37,810 nucleotides of DNA from Archaeoglobaceae archaeon (GTDB taxonomy: Archaea; Halobacteriota; Archaeoglobi; Archaeoglobales; Archaeoglobaceae). The notes beneath the pieces are model-generated. The model did not search any database, was not told where the DNA came from, and saw only the letters and a list, made by a program, of their open reading frames with translations. Location: NCBI GenBank assembly GCA_026986375.1, contig JALSOQ010000017.1, forward strand, positions 1 through 37,810. Reading direction: 5' to 3'. Shown in pieces: positions 1-9,214 of the stretch. The translations under genes were made by a program, and so were the position numbers. Positions within the stretch are counted from its first letter, which is position 1, and each line of letters begins with the position of its first letter.

Positions 1-325
1 TCAGCCATTCCTTATCTACATCGTGGTTTCCGGGGATAACATACCAAGGAACGCTTAAGGATTCGAGAGCCCTCAAAGCTGCGAAGTGGTTCTCTGGCTC
101 AGAATTCCTCGTTAGATCTCCTAATACTAATACGAAATCAACCTTCCCGTCAACACTCCTCAAGACATTCTTGAATCTCTGATAGCTGTAAGAATAAAGT
201 TTGGCCGTGTTCTGCGTTTTGAACACGCATACGTGTGGATCCGCTATTACTGCGAACTTCAATCCCATCGCTGGCGTAATTGCTATCGCTATAACCATCG
301 CCATTGCAACCAACAGCTTCTTCAT
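1..325 (-). CDS. Secreted metallophosphoesterase (calcineurin-like), partial
   Basis: The 3' end of this gene lies outside the window; about 108 N-terminal codons are present. The protein starts with a cleavable-looking signal peptide (MKKLLVAMAMVIAIAIT, then an Ala-Met-Gly region), so it is probably exported. It then shows three blocks of the metallophosphoesterase fold: ADPHV (the usual D-x-H metal ligands), LGDLTR (GD motif) and PGNHD (GNH motif). Together these coordinate two metal ions and hydrolyse phosphomono- or diesters. The substrate cannot be told. It is divergent from the Bax1-like gene across a 128-base AT-rich spacer. On this strand a TTTATTAAA-like box about 25-30 bases before the ATG could be its promoter. 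Confidence 0.85.
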   Translation of the reverse strand, partial: MKKLLVAMAMVIAIAITPAMGLKFAVIADPHVCVFKTQNTAKLYSYSYQRFKNVLRSVDGKVDFVLVLGDLTRNSEPENHFAALRALESLSVPWYVIPGNHDVDKEWL

Positions 326-453
326 TATCGAATTCAAATAACGTAAATTTAATAAAATTTTCCTATAAATTTTATGTATTGTAACGATCGGTAGTTGTGG
401 TTTATGTCGGTGTATACGATAAGAGTTTTTAGTAGTCGTTAGCCAAATTAGGT
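326..453. promoter_or_regulatory. Divergent AT-rich intergenic region
   Basis: This 128-base spacer separates the divergent metallophosphoesterase and Bax1-like genes. It is AT-rich near the phosphoesterase (positions about 345-375) and contains a GTATAC palindrome at 412-417 that lies too far (about 40 bases) from the GTG at 454 to be a classic leaderless promoter. A GGTG directly precedes the Bax1 start. No RNA gene was seen. Confidence 0.4.
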
Positions 454-1602
454 GTGCTTCCGAAGGAGCTTCTGGAAGTTAAAAGGGCAGGAGGTATGAT
501 CTTTCCGAAGTTTGCCGGAAATAACGACTTGATGCTGGCCAAAAGAGTAATAGACATCTACAGAAAAGGATTGGGGAAAAAGATGAAAGTCGTCCAAGCC
601 AAACTCAGAGAAATAGAGAACGCCCGAAATTACAAGAAGGTTAGGGCTTTTGCGAAGTTGATAGAGAGGGAGTGCGAATTTGAAAAGGTTACGGACTTAG
701 ATCCTCTCGCGGTTAGGATGGCGTTGTTCGAAAAGGGTTTCGTCACGACTCTGGAGGGGAGGAAGAAGATTTTGGAGGAGGTAGCGGAAAAGTTTGGAGT
801 GGATTGCGAGGAAATAGAGAAAGCCATGTTCGCAGACTTGGAGGAGGAGAAAATCCTTAAATCCGCTCCCGACGTAACTCCTGACCAACTCCTGAAAAGA
901 TACAACCTTTCCCTTCTCCAGACGGTCATATTCAACTGCCTGAGGCTTACTTTTTGGATATCTTCGAACCACAAGAATGTATTCAGGAGGATGAAGTTGC
1001 TCGGTCTGATGTATGAGCTGTTCGAAAGCGACGGGAAAATGCTGATCAGCTTAACCGGTGCGGCATCCATAATAAAGGTTACGAGAAGATATGGGACATC
1101 GATGGCCAAACTGATTCCGGAAATAATTAGAGCCAAGGAGTGGTGGATTAGAGGCGAGATTTTGGACGAGTTCGAGCGCAAGATTTACTTTTTGGAAATC
1201 TCACACAGATTTCGATCCCTTTTTCCAATAGAATTCGATGAGAAAATCGAATACGATTCGTCGCTCGAGGAGGAGTTCGCGAGGAGGATCAAGTTTCTGC
1301 TGAACTGCGAAGTTGTAAGAGAACCGGGAGTGATTAAAGCCGGAAGATACGCATACATTCCGGACTTTTTGATAAGGAAGGGTGATAGGGAAGTATACGT
1401 TGAAATAGCCGGATTCTGGACCGAAGAATACGTTAAGAGAAAACTTGAGAAGATAAGAGAGGCGAACGTTCCCCTCATTCTTATAGTAAGGGAAGATTTG
1501 GCCTTGGACAGGCCTAAGGGAGTTTTGGACGTGATAAGGATAAAGAAGGGTAAGATTCCGTATAGGGATGTCGTCCGCAGAATAAAGGAATATTTAGAGT
1601 AA
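454..1602 (+). CDS. Bax1-like (DUF790) PD-(D/E)XK nuclease, partner of archaeal XPB
   Basis: The 382-residue protein matches the archaeal Bax1/DUF790 family, which binds the XPB helicase and cleaves DNA in a nucleotide-excision-repair-like reaction. The N-terminus (LPKELLEVKRAGG, then IFPKFAG) is the family start, so the GTG at 454 is the likely initiator. The C-terminal third holds the nuclease core: a PDF motif around residues 303-305, then a strand with E317 in VEIAGFW and a lysine-rich helix, the usual order of PD-(D/E)XK active sites. The middle part is helical and basic. No XPB gene is visible here; it may lie elsewhere. S8e follows with its own promoter. Family assignment is confident; nuclease activity is known for relatives and inferred here. 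Confidence 0.85.
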   Translation: MLPKELLEVKRAGGMIFPKFAGNNDLMLAKRVIDIYRKGLGKKMKVVQAKLREIENARNYKKVRAFAKLIERECEFEKVTDLDPLAVRMALFEKGFVTTLEGRKKILEEVAEKFGVDCEEIEKAMFADLEEEKILKSAPDVTPDQLLKRYNLSLLQTVIFNCLRLTFWISSNHKNVFRRMKLLGLMYELFESDGKMLISLTGAASIIKVTRRYGTSMAKLIPEIIRAKEWWIRGEILDEFERKIYFLEISHRFRSLFPIEFDEKIEYDSSLEEEFARRIKFLLNCEVVREPGVIKAGRYAYIPDFLIRKGDREVYVEIAGFWTEEYVKRKLEKIREANVPLILIVREDLALDRPKGVLDVIRIKKGKIPYRDVVRRIKEYLE

Positions 1603-1644
1603 ACATATAATCTTGAATTTTGATTGAACTCGGTGTAGAAAACG

Positions 1645-1652
1645 TTTAAATA
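1645..1652 (+). promoter_or_regulatory. TATA box of the S8e gene
   Basis: TTTAAATA is centred about 26 bases before the ATG at 1675, which fits a leaderless archaeal transcript. Confidence 0.6.
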
Positions 1653-1674
1653 GCCGTCCGCAGAGCTCGATACC

Positions 1675-2061
1675 ATGATCTGGCATGGAAGGAGCAGGAG
1701 AAAGCCGACGGGTGGACTTTACAGACCTCACAGGAAGAAGAGGAAGTATGAGATGGGAAGACCTCAGGTTGAGACGCTCATCGGGGAGAGGAAGATAAAG
1801 AAGGTGAGGGTTAGAGGTGGAAACTACAAGATAAAGCTGTTCAGGGACATGTTCGCGAACGTCTATGTGCCCAAAGAGGGGAAGGTCGTGAGAGCGGAGA
1901 TAAAGAGAGTCGTGGAGAATCCGGCACACGTTCACTACGCGAGGAGGAACGTGATAACGAAGGGGGCGATAATCGAGACTTCCGTCGGACTCGCGAAGGT
2001 CACGAACAGACCGAGTCAGGAAGGAATAATAAACGCGGTGCTCATCGAAGAATCGTCGTGA
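1675..2061 (+). CDS. rps8e: 30S ribosomal protein S8e
   Basis: The 128-residue protein has the characteristic S8e N-terminus, WHGRSRRKPTGG followed by a basic KKRKYEMGRP stretch, and the ITKGAIIET segment near residues 94-102 of the archaeal short form. It is a small-subunit ribosomal protein found only in archaea and eukaryotes. The ATG is supported by a TATA-like box about 26 bases upstream. It is followed after one base by topoisomerase I, so the two are probably cotranscribed. Confidence 0.97.
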   Translation: MIWHGRSRRKPTGGLYRPHRKKRKYEMGRPQVETLIGERKIKKVRVRGGNYKIKLFRDMFANVYVPKEGKVVRAEIKRVVENPAHVHYARRNVITKGAIIETSVGLAKVTNRPSQEGIINAVLIEESS

Positions 2062-2062
2062 C

Positions 2063-4060
2063 ATGTGGCTGATAGTTGCGGAGAAGGATAAGACTGCAAG
2101 AAGAATTGCCCAAATTCTTTTTAAGGATTTTAAAAAACTTAAAAAATACGGCGTGAACTACTATTTCTCCCCCTCCCAAAACGCCTCGGTTTTGGGTTTG
2201 AAGGGGCACATAGTCGAGGTGGACTTTCCTTCCGAGCTAAACGACTGGAGGAGAACTCCTTTAAAGGCTCTTCTAAAAGCAAAGTTCGTTTGGAGGGTAA
2301 AGGAGAAGAACATAGCTAAGCTTCTCGTCGAGCTCGCGAAAGAAGTCGATAGGGTAACGATAGCTACGGATTACGACAGGGAGGGGGAGCTGATAGGAGT
2401 AGAGGCTATAAAGATAATCCGAAAGGTCAATCCGAACGTTAAAGTCGACAGGGTTCGTTTCAGCGCCGTTACTCCTGCCGATATAAGGAGAGCTTTTGCA
2501 AATCCCGTCGGTGTCGATTACAACCTCGCGAAGGCGGCGGAGGTTAGGCAGAAGGTCGATCTGATGTGGGGTGCGGTTCTTACGAGGCTACTCTCCCTAT
2601 CCGCCGGAATGATCGGAAGGGACTTTCTGAGTGCGGGAAGGGTTCAATCCCCAACCCTTAGGCTTGTAGTCGAGAGGGAGAAGCAGATTCAAGAATTTAA
2701 GTCGAAGAAGTTCTGGGAGGTTTACGCCAGAATAGGAGGAGTGGATGCGAAGCTCGAAAGGAGGTTCGAGAGGAAGGAAGAGGCGGAAGACGTTCTGAGA
2801 ACTGTAGGAGATTCCGCGAGAGTCGCGAAGTTTGAGGAGAGGACGGTCAACGAGGGGAAGCCGATTCCCTTCAACACCACCGAATTTCTCAAGGAAGCTT
2901 CGAGGTTCATGAGCCCCGACAGGGCTATGAGAATAGCGGAAGAGCTCTACATGAGCGGTTACATATCCTACCCGAGGACGGACAACACCGTCTATCCTCC
3001 GACCTTAAACCTCAGAAGGATCGTAGAGATGTTCTTGGGTTCGGAATTCGATAGAGAAGCCAAGCTGGTTCTTTCGGGAGATATGGTCCCTTCCAAGGGG
3101 AGAAAGGAGACGAAGGACCACCCTCCGATACATCCCACCGCGGTAGCGTCGAGGAAAGATCTGAGCAGGGAGGAGTGGATTATATACGAGCTCGTCGTTA
3201 GGAGGTTTTTAGCTTCCCTCGCCCCTAAGGCTGTCTGGAGGATAAGAAGGGTGGAATTCTCCGTTAACGGCCTAACTTTCAGAGCTTCCGGGAAGGTTTT
3301 AGTGGAGAAGGGGTGGAGGGAGGTATACCGCTACGTTCAGGCTGAGGAGAAAGAGATTCCCAAATTCAGCGTTGGAGAAGTCGTTGGGATTGAGAGGAAG
3401 TGGATAGAAGAGAAGAAAACCAAGCCTCCACAGAGATACACCACTGGAAGGCTGATAAAGCTCATGGAGAAGCTGGGCTTGGGAACGAAGTCCACGAGGC
3501 ACGAGATCATAAAGAAACTCTACGACAGGAAATACGTTTACGGGAATCCTCTAAGGCCTACGAACACCGCTTTCGCGGTCGTGGAGGCTTTGAAGAGGAC
3601 GGCTGAGGTGATAACCCTTCCCGACATGACCGCGAAGCTCGAGAGGGATATGGATCTGATAGCTGAAGGTAAATTGGACGAGAAAAGCGTTTTGATCGAA
3701 TCCGCGAAGTTTCTCAACGAAGTTCTGAGTAACGTCGACTTCGAGGAACTGGGGAAGAGCCTCAGGGAAGGGATAGAAGAGGACAGAAAGAAGGAGATCG
3801 AAAAGAATTCAGTGGGCAAGTGTCCGAAGTGCGGGGGAGTTCTCGTTATTAAGAGGAAGGAGAAGAGGTTCGTCGGATGTAGCAACTATCCTAAGTGCGA
3901 CTTCACCCTACCTCTGCCCCAGAAAGGCAGATTATACGTAACTTCGAAGGTCTGCGATGAGCACGGAATGAGGAAGTTAAAAATTAGGGATAAAAACGGA
4001 GTCTGGGATCTCGGCTGTCCTTACTGCAGTTATCTGAAGTGGAAGGAGAAGACTATTTGA
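2063..4060 (+). CDS. topA: DNA topoisomerase I (type IA)
   Basis: A 665-residue type IA topoisomerase that relaxes negative supercoils through a 5'-phosphotyrosine intermediate. The TOPRIM domain occupies about residues 1-115, with E7 in IVAEKDKTA and the DYDREGE acidic motif at 103-109. SAGRVQSPTLR lies at 190-200. The catalytic tyrosine is Y303 in YISYPRTDN. A C-terminal zinc ribbon has two CxxC-type pairs (CPKCGG, then CSNYPKC), and a second, degenerate one follows (CDEHG, then CPYC). It begins one base after the S8e stop. Its last 8 bases overlap the convergent pilin-like gene. The ATG at 2063 gives the normal N-terminus. Confidence 0.96.
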   Translation: MWLIVAEKDKTARRIAQILFKDFKKLKKYGVNYYFSPSQNASVLGLKGHIVEVDFPSELNDWRRTPLKALLKAKFVWRVKEKNIAKLLVELAKEVDRVTIATDYDREGELIGVEAIKIIRKVNPNVKVDRVRFSAVTPADIRRAFANPVGVDYNLAKAAEVRQKVDLMWGAVLTRLLSLSAGMIGRDFLSAGRVQSPTLRLVVEREKQIQEFKSKKFWEVYARIGGVDAKLERRFERKEEAEDVLRTVGDSARVAKFEERTVNEGKPIPFNTTEFLKEASRFMSPDRAMRIAEELYMSGYISYPRTDNTVYPPTLNLRRIVEMFLGSEFDREAKLVLSGDMVPSKGRKETKDHPPIHPTAVASRKDLSREEWIIYELVVRRFLASLAPKAVWRIRRVEFSVNGLTFRASGKVLVEKGWREVYRYVQAEEKEIPKFSVGEVVGIERKWIEEKKTKPPQRYTTGRLIKLMEKLGLGTKSTRHEIIKKLYDRKYVYGNPLRPTNTAFAVVEALKRTAEVITLPDMTAKLERDMDLIAEGKLDEKSVLIESAKFLNEVLSNVDFEELGKSLREGIEEDRKKEIEKNSVGKCPKCGGVLVIKRKEKRFVGCSNYPKCDFTLPLPQKGRLYVTSKVCDEHGMRKLKIRDKNGVWDLGCPYCSYLKWKEKTI

Positions 4061-5726
4061 ATATCTGCAAGACGGCTATGTAATCGGTTGCGAGTTCGGA
4101 GTAATAATATGTACGGCCGATTTCTATCGTTCTTCCCCTCTGAACTACCAACACGATCATCTCCCCGTTTTTTATGTAATTTTTCATCTGAGTTTGATTC
4201 AAACCTACGCTGAGCCATATTTCGTTCGGTGAGTCTGTAGATACTATATAATCGTATCTGTTGGATGTGTAGTTCCAGAGATACAAAGTTTCACCATTTA
4301 CTTGGTTGTAGAACCACCACCACCAACTATAGCCGTATCCTACTCCGTAGCCGTTCCAATATACGTATGTTTCGATAACGTTTGTGGTGTTTAGTCCAAA
4401 TATCTCAAATCTCTGCGCGGAATAGTTGTTTAACGATTTAGCAATGCTTACGAGATAAATTCCATCGTCCTTGGTGATGTTCGTAGTGTTGGTTAAAGGT
4501 GTTGAGGGTATCATATTTGAGATAGGTGGATTACTGCTAACGGAATTCCCGTAAGCAAATAAAGCTCCCTTCCTGTTAGCATCGAACGTGACTCCATACG
4601 GAAACTCCGCCGAAACTCCCGTTCCTATAACGTGCAATTTATATGAAACCAGACCGTATTTTGAACTAAAATTTACGATTGCGTTGCCCGTTCTATTTGA
4701 CTTGAAAATCGCATATCCGATTCCGTTTGAATCTGTGATAACTTCTGGGGGGGTAACCTCCCCAACTCCCGTAAGATTCACATTGACTACAACACCCGAT
4801 ACGGGATTCGTAAACTTATCCATAATTATAACTCCCAACGACTTGGATTCATTTAAAAGAACGTTTAAAATCGTTTGATCGGTCGGGAACATCCTGAAGG
4901 GTTCTCTGAGATTAGCGAAGTTGCCTAAGAACTGCTTAGCCTGAATAGATATACCCTTATACAGCATACAGTAAGATACCTCCAACGTGGTCTCGTTTTT
5001 GAAAACTACTGTAACGTTTTTACCTGTAACGCTTATGTTATAGCCCATACTCTCCAGTTCATCCTTCAAACTCCTCCAGTAATCCGGGCAGGACGTTTCG
5101 AAAGTTATCGTGAAATTCCTGACGACGTTCTTTCCTCCGTAGGAAATCGGAACCAAAGCTAAATCAACGGGCTGGGATGCGGAGAAGGATGAGAAAGTAG
5201 AGTTGAGAAGGACTATTCTTATACCTCCCGACGTAAACGAGCTCTGATCGGAATACGAAAACAGATATTTCCAGTTACCGTTCTCATTTCTTAACCTTAA
5301 AATGGCAGTGTTTTCGAGAAGAATGCCTATCCCGCGTGAGTAAAAGTAGTTCGGGACTATCATTAGGTCGTCGGTGTAGGTATCGATATTCCAAGGAATC
5401 CAGCTTCCGTTCGGCAGTAAGAGTTCGAAAGACATCCTCACGGGCATCCTCTCGACCTTGACGAGAGAAGACATCGTCGGAGGGGTGAGAAGCATCGGAT
5501 ACTTAGGATAGCTCATTCCCAAATCCAAAGTTACTGTTGCGAGCTTATTTTCGAGCAAATTCTCCTTCAACTGCTGGACTTCGTCGATCAGCCTATTCAG
5601 ATGCTTAACCTCCGCATCCTTGCACATCCCCGGAACCATGTAGGCCTGTAATATGGAAAGGAATATCATCAACGTGAGCACGAGGAGTATGAATCCCACG
5701 AGCACCGAAACTCCCTTCCTGTCCAT
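4053..5726 (-). CDS. Large pilin-leader surface protein with Ig-like domain
   Basis: The N-terminus MDRKGVSVLVGFILLVLTL is an archaeal class III (type IV pilin) leader: a basic residue and Gly followed by a hydrophobic helix, as cleaved by PibD/FlaK prepilin peptidases. Unlike a pilin of 100-200 residues, this protein is about 557 residues. The rest is secreted-type sequence with many N-x-S/T sequons. A stretch around residues 300-365 resembles a bacterial Ig-like (Big_1/invasin) domain: an NPVSG-VVVNV strand, TDSNGIGYAIFKS, then a glycine-rich Tyr/Trp segment near residue 460. I prefer the ATG at 5726: a GGTGGTT ribosome-binding site inside the gspF stop region precedes it. It is the last gene of the secretion operon and is probably assembled by GspE/GspF. 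The exact role, adhesin or minor pilin, is inferred. Confidence 0.75.
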   Translation of the reverse strand: MDRKGVSVLVGFILLVLTLMIFLSILQAYMVPGMCKDAEVKHLNRLIDEVQQLKENLLENKLATVTLDLGMSYPKYPMLLTPPTMSSLVKVERMPVRMSFELLLPNGSWIPWNIDTYTDDLMIVPNYFYSRGIGILLENTAILRLRNENGNWKYLFSYSDQSSFTSGGIRIVLLNSTFSSFSASQPVDLALVPISYGGKNVVRNFTITFETSCPDYWRSLKDELESMGYNISVTGKNVTVVFKNETTLEVSYCMLYKGISIQAKQFLGNFANLREPFRMFPTDQTILNVLLNESKSLGVIIMDKFTNPVSGVVVNVNLTGVGEVTPPEVITDSNGIGYAIFKSNRTGNAIVNFSSKYGLVSYKLHVIGTGVSAEFPYGVTFDANRKGALFAYGNSVSSNPPISNMIPSTPLTNTTNITKDDGIYLVSIAKSLNNYSAQRFEIFGLNTTNVIETYVYWNGYGVGYGYSWWWWFYNQVNGETLYLWNYTSNRYDYIVSTDSPNEIWLSVGLNQTQMKNYIKNGEMIVLVVQRGRTIEIGRTYYYSELATDYIAVLQIFK

Positions 5727-5727
5727 C

Positions 5728-7515
5728 TCAACCACCCAAAAGGACTCTAAATACTATATATGTCGCCATGAGGAATACGTAAGCGTGCTTGAGTCCCGCC
5801 TCAACTCTCCCTTCCCCTATCACTCCGGCTATCATCCCTGAGAAGAATCCCACCATCAGTGAAACCTCGAAGAAAGCCTCTTTAACGCTTTCCAAATTCA
5901 GACCAAGGTGTATCGTTCCCATCGAAGTTGCGTTGACGTTGAAGGCTGAGAAGAAGCTCTTTATGAATATGTAGACGACGAGCAGAAATATGAAGATCGA
6001 TAAATATGTTATGACGACGTATGTGAACATGTGAGCTCCAACTCTCTTCCTGAAATTTATCTCCGCGTCCGCAAACCTCGCAACCGTAAGGAAGGCGTCC
6101 TTAAACGTAGGAGAGACCTCCAAAGCCTTCGTTATTATCGGCACTATTTTAGCCGTCAGATCGCTCCTAATCCTATAGGCGAGAACCGAAAATGCCTTGT
6201 GGACGGTCGTTCCCCACTCCATCCTCCTCCTCACGATGTTTATTTCTTTGGAAATCAGTCCCAATTCGGATGCTGACAGAACCTTCAAAGCCTCTATTAT
6301 GTTGAGTCCGGCCTCATTTAAAACGGAAAGTTCCCTGAAAACGCTCGGAATTCTCTCCTCCAACTTCCTTATCTTTTTATTCCTTAGCTCGACCAATATT
6401 ATTAAGGGAATCGCTACGGCGGAAACTGTTATTATAATTGTCCTTTCTACTCCGAAGAACTTCGACGCGATTGCAAAAGTTAAGATCGCTATCAGAGCGA
6501 AATGAAAGCTAAGAAACCTGAATTCGAGCGTGTAAATCGTTTTCTCCTCAAAAGGATACAGAACGATCTTCCTGATTTTTCTAAAAATTCTCTTCCATCG
6601 GACGATTTCGAACGAATTTACCCTTCCCTTTTCAACGCTTATAAGCGGTCTCTCCTTCGCATCTACCTCCTCCACAACCCTAACCCTCGCCATCGGAAGG
6701 CTCGACCTTATGAGCCATATGAAAGATATCGTTGCGATCGGCAAGACTATAGCTATCGCAATTCTATAGAGGTTTATCACGTTCTCTCCGATGAGTTGCA
6801 TGACTACGAGAACTATCAGCAGGAAGAGAGGGAGGAGGACGAATATCGCCAAATAAACCTCCGCCATAATCCCCAAAAAATCTATGTAGGATTCGAAGCT
6901 CGTCTCCTGCTCCTCAAGAGCTTCCTCCGACTTTCCCTTCAGAAAATCCTTCAGCTTACCCCCACTGCTGAGTATGTATATGAGGTCGTCCAGAAAAGCG
7001 GCGAGTTTCTCGCTCGGAGTCGTATCCCTCACGAACCTCATAGCATCAAACAGGTTGTGCTTGAAGTCTTCGACGAGCTTCACGATAACTTCGAACTCCC
7101 TGCTTAATTCCCCGCACATCTCCTTCGATTCCGCTATGCACTTTATTATGTCGTAAAACCTGACTCCTCCGACCGCCATTCCGAGCATCATGTTTATCGC
7201 ATGGGGCAAATAGAGGTCTATCTCGTTCTTCCTCCTCATAGCGACGAATATCGGATACGTTAAAACGATGTAGTGCGTGAACTTGAAAGATATCAGACCC
7301 ATCATCAACGCTCCCAAGATGACGTAAGCGTAGTTGAAGAGGGTGAAGTTGTGGATTAAGATTTGTGGAGGAATTATTCTCGCCAGATACGGCGTTACGA
7401 GTCCGAAGGGGATTATATACGTGAAGACGATCGCACCTATGATCGCTCCGATAGCCCCGGAAATAATCGCGTAGAGCAGAGCCTTTGCCAGAAATCTCTG
7501 GACGGTAGTGGGCAT
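5728..7515 (-). CDS. Type II/IV secretion system membrane platform, GspF/TadC-like (two domains)
   Basis: The protein has about 595 residues and two repeats of the T2SSF helical domain, each flanked by transmembrane segments (near residues 11-35, 55-75, 215-270, 330-375, 505-530 and 550-590). This is the architecture of archaeal pilus and archaellum platform proteins (FlaJ/PilC class) that interact with the ATPase. It follows the ATPase gene. The first ATG in frame is at 7515. However, the same frame stays open for a further 31 codons back to a stop within gspE, and the last part of that stretch reads like the usual family N-terminus (EKFEEISKAIITAR before MPTTVQRFL). No ATG, GTG or TTG occurs in that stretch, so the true start is uncertain (see findings). 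The stop overlaps the ribosome-binding site of the pilin-like gene. Confidence 0.88.
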   Translation of the reverse strand: MPTTVQRFLAKALLYAIISGAIGAIIGAIVFTYIIPFGLVTPYLARIIPPQILIHNFTLFNYAYVILGALMMGLISFKFTHYIVLTYPIFVAMRRKNEIDLYLPHAINMMLGMAVGGVRFYDIIKCIAESKEMCGELSREFEVIVKLVEDFKHNLFDAMRFVRDTTPSEKLAAFLDDLIYILSSGGKLKDFLKGKSEEALEEQETSFESYIDFLGIMAEVYLAIFVLLPLFLLIVLVVMQLIGENVINLYRIAIAIVLPIATISFIWLIRSSLPMARVRVVEEVDAKERPLISVEKGRVNSFEIVRWKRIFRKIRKIVLYPFEEKTIYTLEFRFLSFHFALIAILTFAIASKFFGVERTIIITVSAVAIPLIILVELRNKKIRKLEERIPSVFRELSVLNEAGLNIIEALKVLSASELGLISKEINIVRRRMEWGTTVHKAFSVLAYRIRSDLTAKIVPIITKALEVSPTFKDAFLTVARFADAEINFRKRVGAHMFTYVVITYLSIFIFLLVVYIFIKSFFSAFNVNATSMGTIHLGLNLESVKEAFFEVSLMVGFFSGMIAGVIGEGRVEAGLKHAYVFLMATYIVFRVLLGG

Positions 7516-7585
7516 TCTCGCCGTGATTATCGCCTTCGAAATCTCCTCGAACTTCTCCGGATTCTCCCTTATCCTTTCGGCGTAT

Positions 7586-9151
7586 CTATGGATTAGTAGC
7601 CTCGTAGTTCATCACCTCCTCGAAAGCCTTCTCCGGCCTTCTGTAATACTCGTGTATGAACCTCGTAACGGTCTTGTAGTGCCTTATCCCCTTTCTATCC
7701 ATCAACTCAAGGAACTCCTTCCTCCTCTTAAGCTCCTCTAAGACCTCGAACGGCTCCATTCCCATTATTTGGGCTATCTTTTCGAGCTTCTTCGAATCTC
7801 CCACTTGGACGAACTTGTCCTCCACCGGATCCCATCTGAAGAGAGGGTTCACTAAGAGGTTCTTGTTCGCCGGATCTATTCCGAATATCTCATCTACCTC
7901 CTTCGCCCTCCTCTTCCTTATCCCCTTCTTCACCCACATGAACTGGACTATCACCGCATCCAGGAACTGGATCATAACTCTGGGAACGTTGAGAGGCTCG
8001 TTTTCAAGCCTGTAAACCATCTGGTTTATGTCTCCAGCATGCAACGTAGCGTAAGATGCATGGCCCGTGCTCATCGCTTGGAATAATGTCTGTGCCTCTC
8101 TCCCCCTAACCTCTCCGACTATTATGTAATCGGGCCTCTGTCTCAAAGCGGCTCTCAGCAAATCGTACATATCGATTTCGGTTCCCTCTATACCCATCCT
8201 CGTCACTCCGGCGATCCAGTTCTCGTGGTAGAGCTGAATTTCCCTCGTGTCCTCTATCGAAACTACCTTGGCCTCTGGAGGTATGAACATCATCAGAGCG
8301 TTCATAGTCGTGGTTTTTCCTGCTGCCGTTTCCCCTATAACCATGAAACTCATCTTGTTTTCGACTAGCAACCAGAAGTAAGCCAGTAAAGCGGAGTTCA
8401 TCGTTCCGAACCTCATAAGATCGATGGGCGTGAAAGGCTCCGCCCTGAACTTCCTTATCGTGAAACTGCTCCCCCTCGTGGTCACTTCAGTCCCGTATGT
8501 AGCCTGTAACCTGCTTCCGTCCGGCAGAGTGGCATCCACCAAAGGATTTGCGTAGGATATGTGCTTTCCGGACTTCTGGCAGAGGAGTAGCACGAGAGAA
8601 TCCAACTGCTCCTTCGAAAACTTTACGTTCGTTTTTAGGCTTCCGTGCCTTCTGTGGAACACGTAGATGGGAATGTCGTAGCCGTCGCACGATATGTCCT
8701 CCAAGTTCGGATCGAGCATGAAGCACTCCAAAGGGCCAAATCCGAAGAAGTCCCTTAGGAGATAGTATATTATCTTGAGAGCGAACTCGCTACGAATTTT
8801 TATGGCGTATTCGTCCATCAGCTGATCGAGCGTTTCGGTTAGCAGTTGAATCTTTGCATGGACATCTCCGCCGTGCTCCTTCAAAACCAGAAGCCTCTTG
8901 AGGTCGTTGTAGAGAATCGTCATCAGTTCGTATTCGTCTTCCGCAAGCTTCGGCTCCAAAACGTGGTAAGTCCTTTGGAGAGTTTCCACGTTTTTCCTTA
9001 TCTGAACTTTAAGGAATTCCGGAACTATCCAGTATTCGTCGATTACTTCCTCGTTCTCTGGAACTTCGACTTCCAAAATGGGCTTCTCGAACTTCTTGTG
9101 GAGTTCCATCAGAACTCTGTAATGAATCGGTAGTGTTAGTTCGGTGGCCAT
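7586..9151 (-). CDS. Type II/IV secretion ATPase, archaeal GspE/TadA family
   Basis: A 521-residue hexameric secretion or pilus-assembly ATPase of the archaeal GspE group. Visible motifs are Walker A GETAAGKTT (residues 273-281), the Asp box IEDTREIQL (299-307), Walker B region PDYIIVGEVRGREA (340-353) and the His box GHASYATLHAG (363-373). The N-terminal part (1-130) is the helical domain of this group. The ATG at 9151 is about 26 bases downstream of a TTTAAA box on this strand, consistent with a leaderless start. It presumably powers assembly of the pilin-like protein encoded two genes later, using the GspF platform. It could equally drive a secretion pseudopilus. Confidence 0.94.
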   Translation of the reverse strand: MATELTLPIHYRVLMELHKKFEKPILEVEVPENEEVIDEYWIVPEFLKVQIRKNVETLQRTYHVLEPKLAEDEYELMTILYNDLKRLLVLKEHGGDVHAKIQLLTETLDQLMDEYAIKIRSEFALKIIYYLLRDFFGFGPLECFMLDPNLEDISCDGYDIPIYVFHRRHGSLKTNVKFSKEQLDSLVLLLCQKSGKHISYANPLVDATLPDGSRLQATYGTEVTTRGSSFTIRKFRAEPFTPIDLMRFGTMNSALLAYFWLLVENKMSFMVIGETAAGKTTTMNALMMFIPPEAKVVSIEDTREIQLYHENWIAGVTRMGIEGTEIDMYDLLRAALRQRPDYIIVGEVRGREAQTLFQAMSTGHASYATLHAGDINQMVYRLENEPLNVPRVMIQFLDAVIVQFMWVKKGIRKRRAKEVDEIFGIDPANKNLLVNPLFRWDPVEDKFVQVGDSKKLEKIAQIMGMEPFEVLEELKRRKEFLELMDRKGIRHYKTVTRFIHEYYRRPEKAFEEVMNYEATNP

Positions 9152-9174
9152 TATTATGATAATGTTCAGCGGAC

Positions 9175-9214
9175 TTTAAAAAAAGTTCGACGAAAAATAA
9201 AATTTATAAAAAAA
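9175..9214 (-). promoter_or_regulatory. Terminator of the vWA gene and TATA box of gspE
   Basis: Just after the adhesin stop (9215), the minus strand holds T-rich tracts (TTTTTTTATAAATTTTATTTTT, split over about 9193-9213) that would terminate archaeal RNA polymerase. A TTTTTTTAAA element at 9175-9184 lies about 26 bases before the gspE ATG. gspE therefore probably has its own promoter. Confidence 0.55.

Noticed and set aside
1594-2064. 156-codon minus-strand frame covering S8e
   Set aside because: Antisense shadow of a clear ribosomal protein gene.
6502-7107. 201-codon plus-strand frame inside gspF
   Set aside because: Shadow of a strongly supported GspF gene on the other strand, with no recognisable domain.
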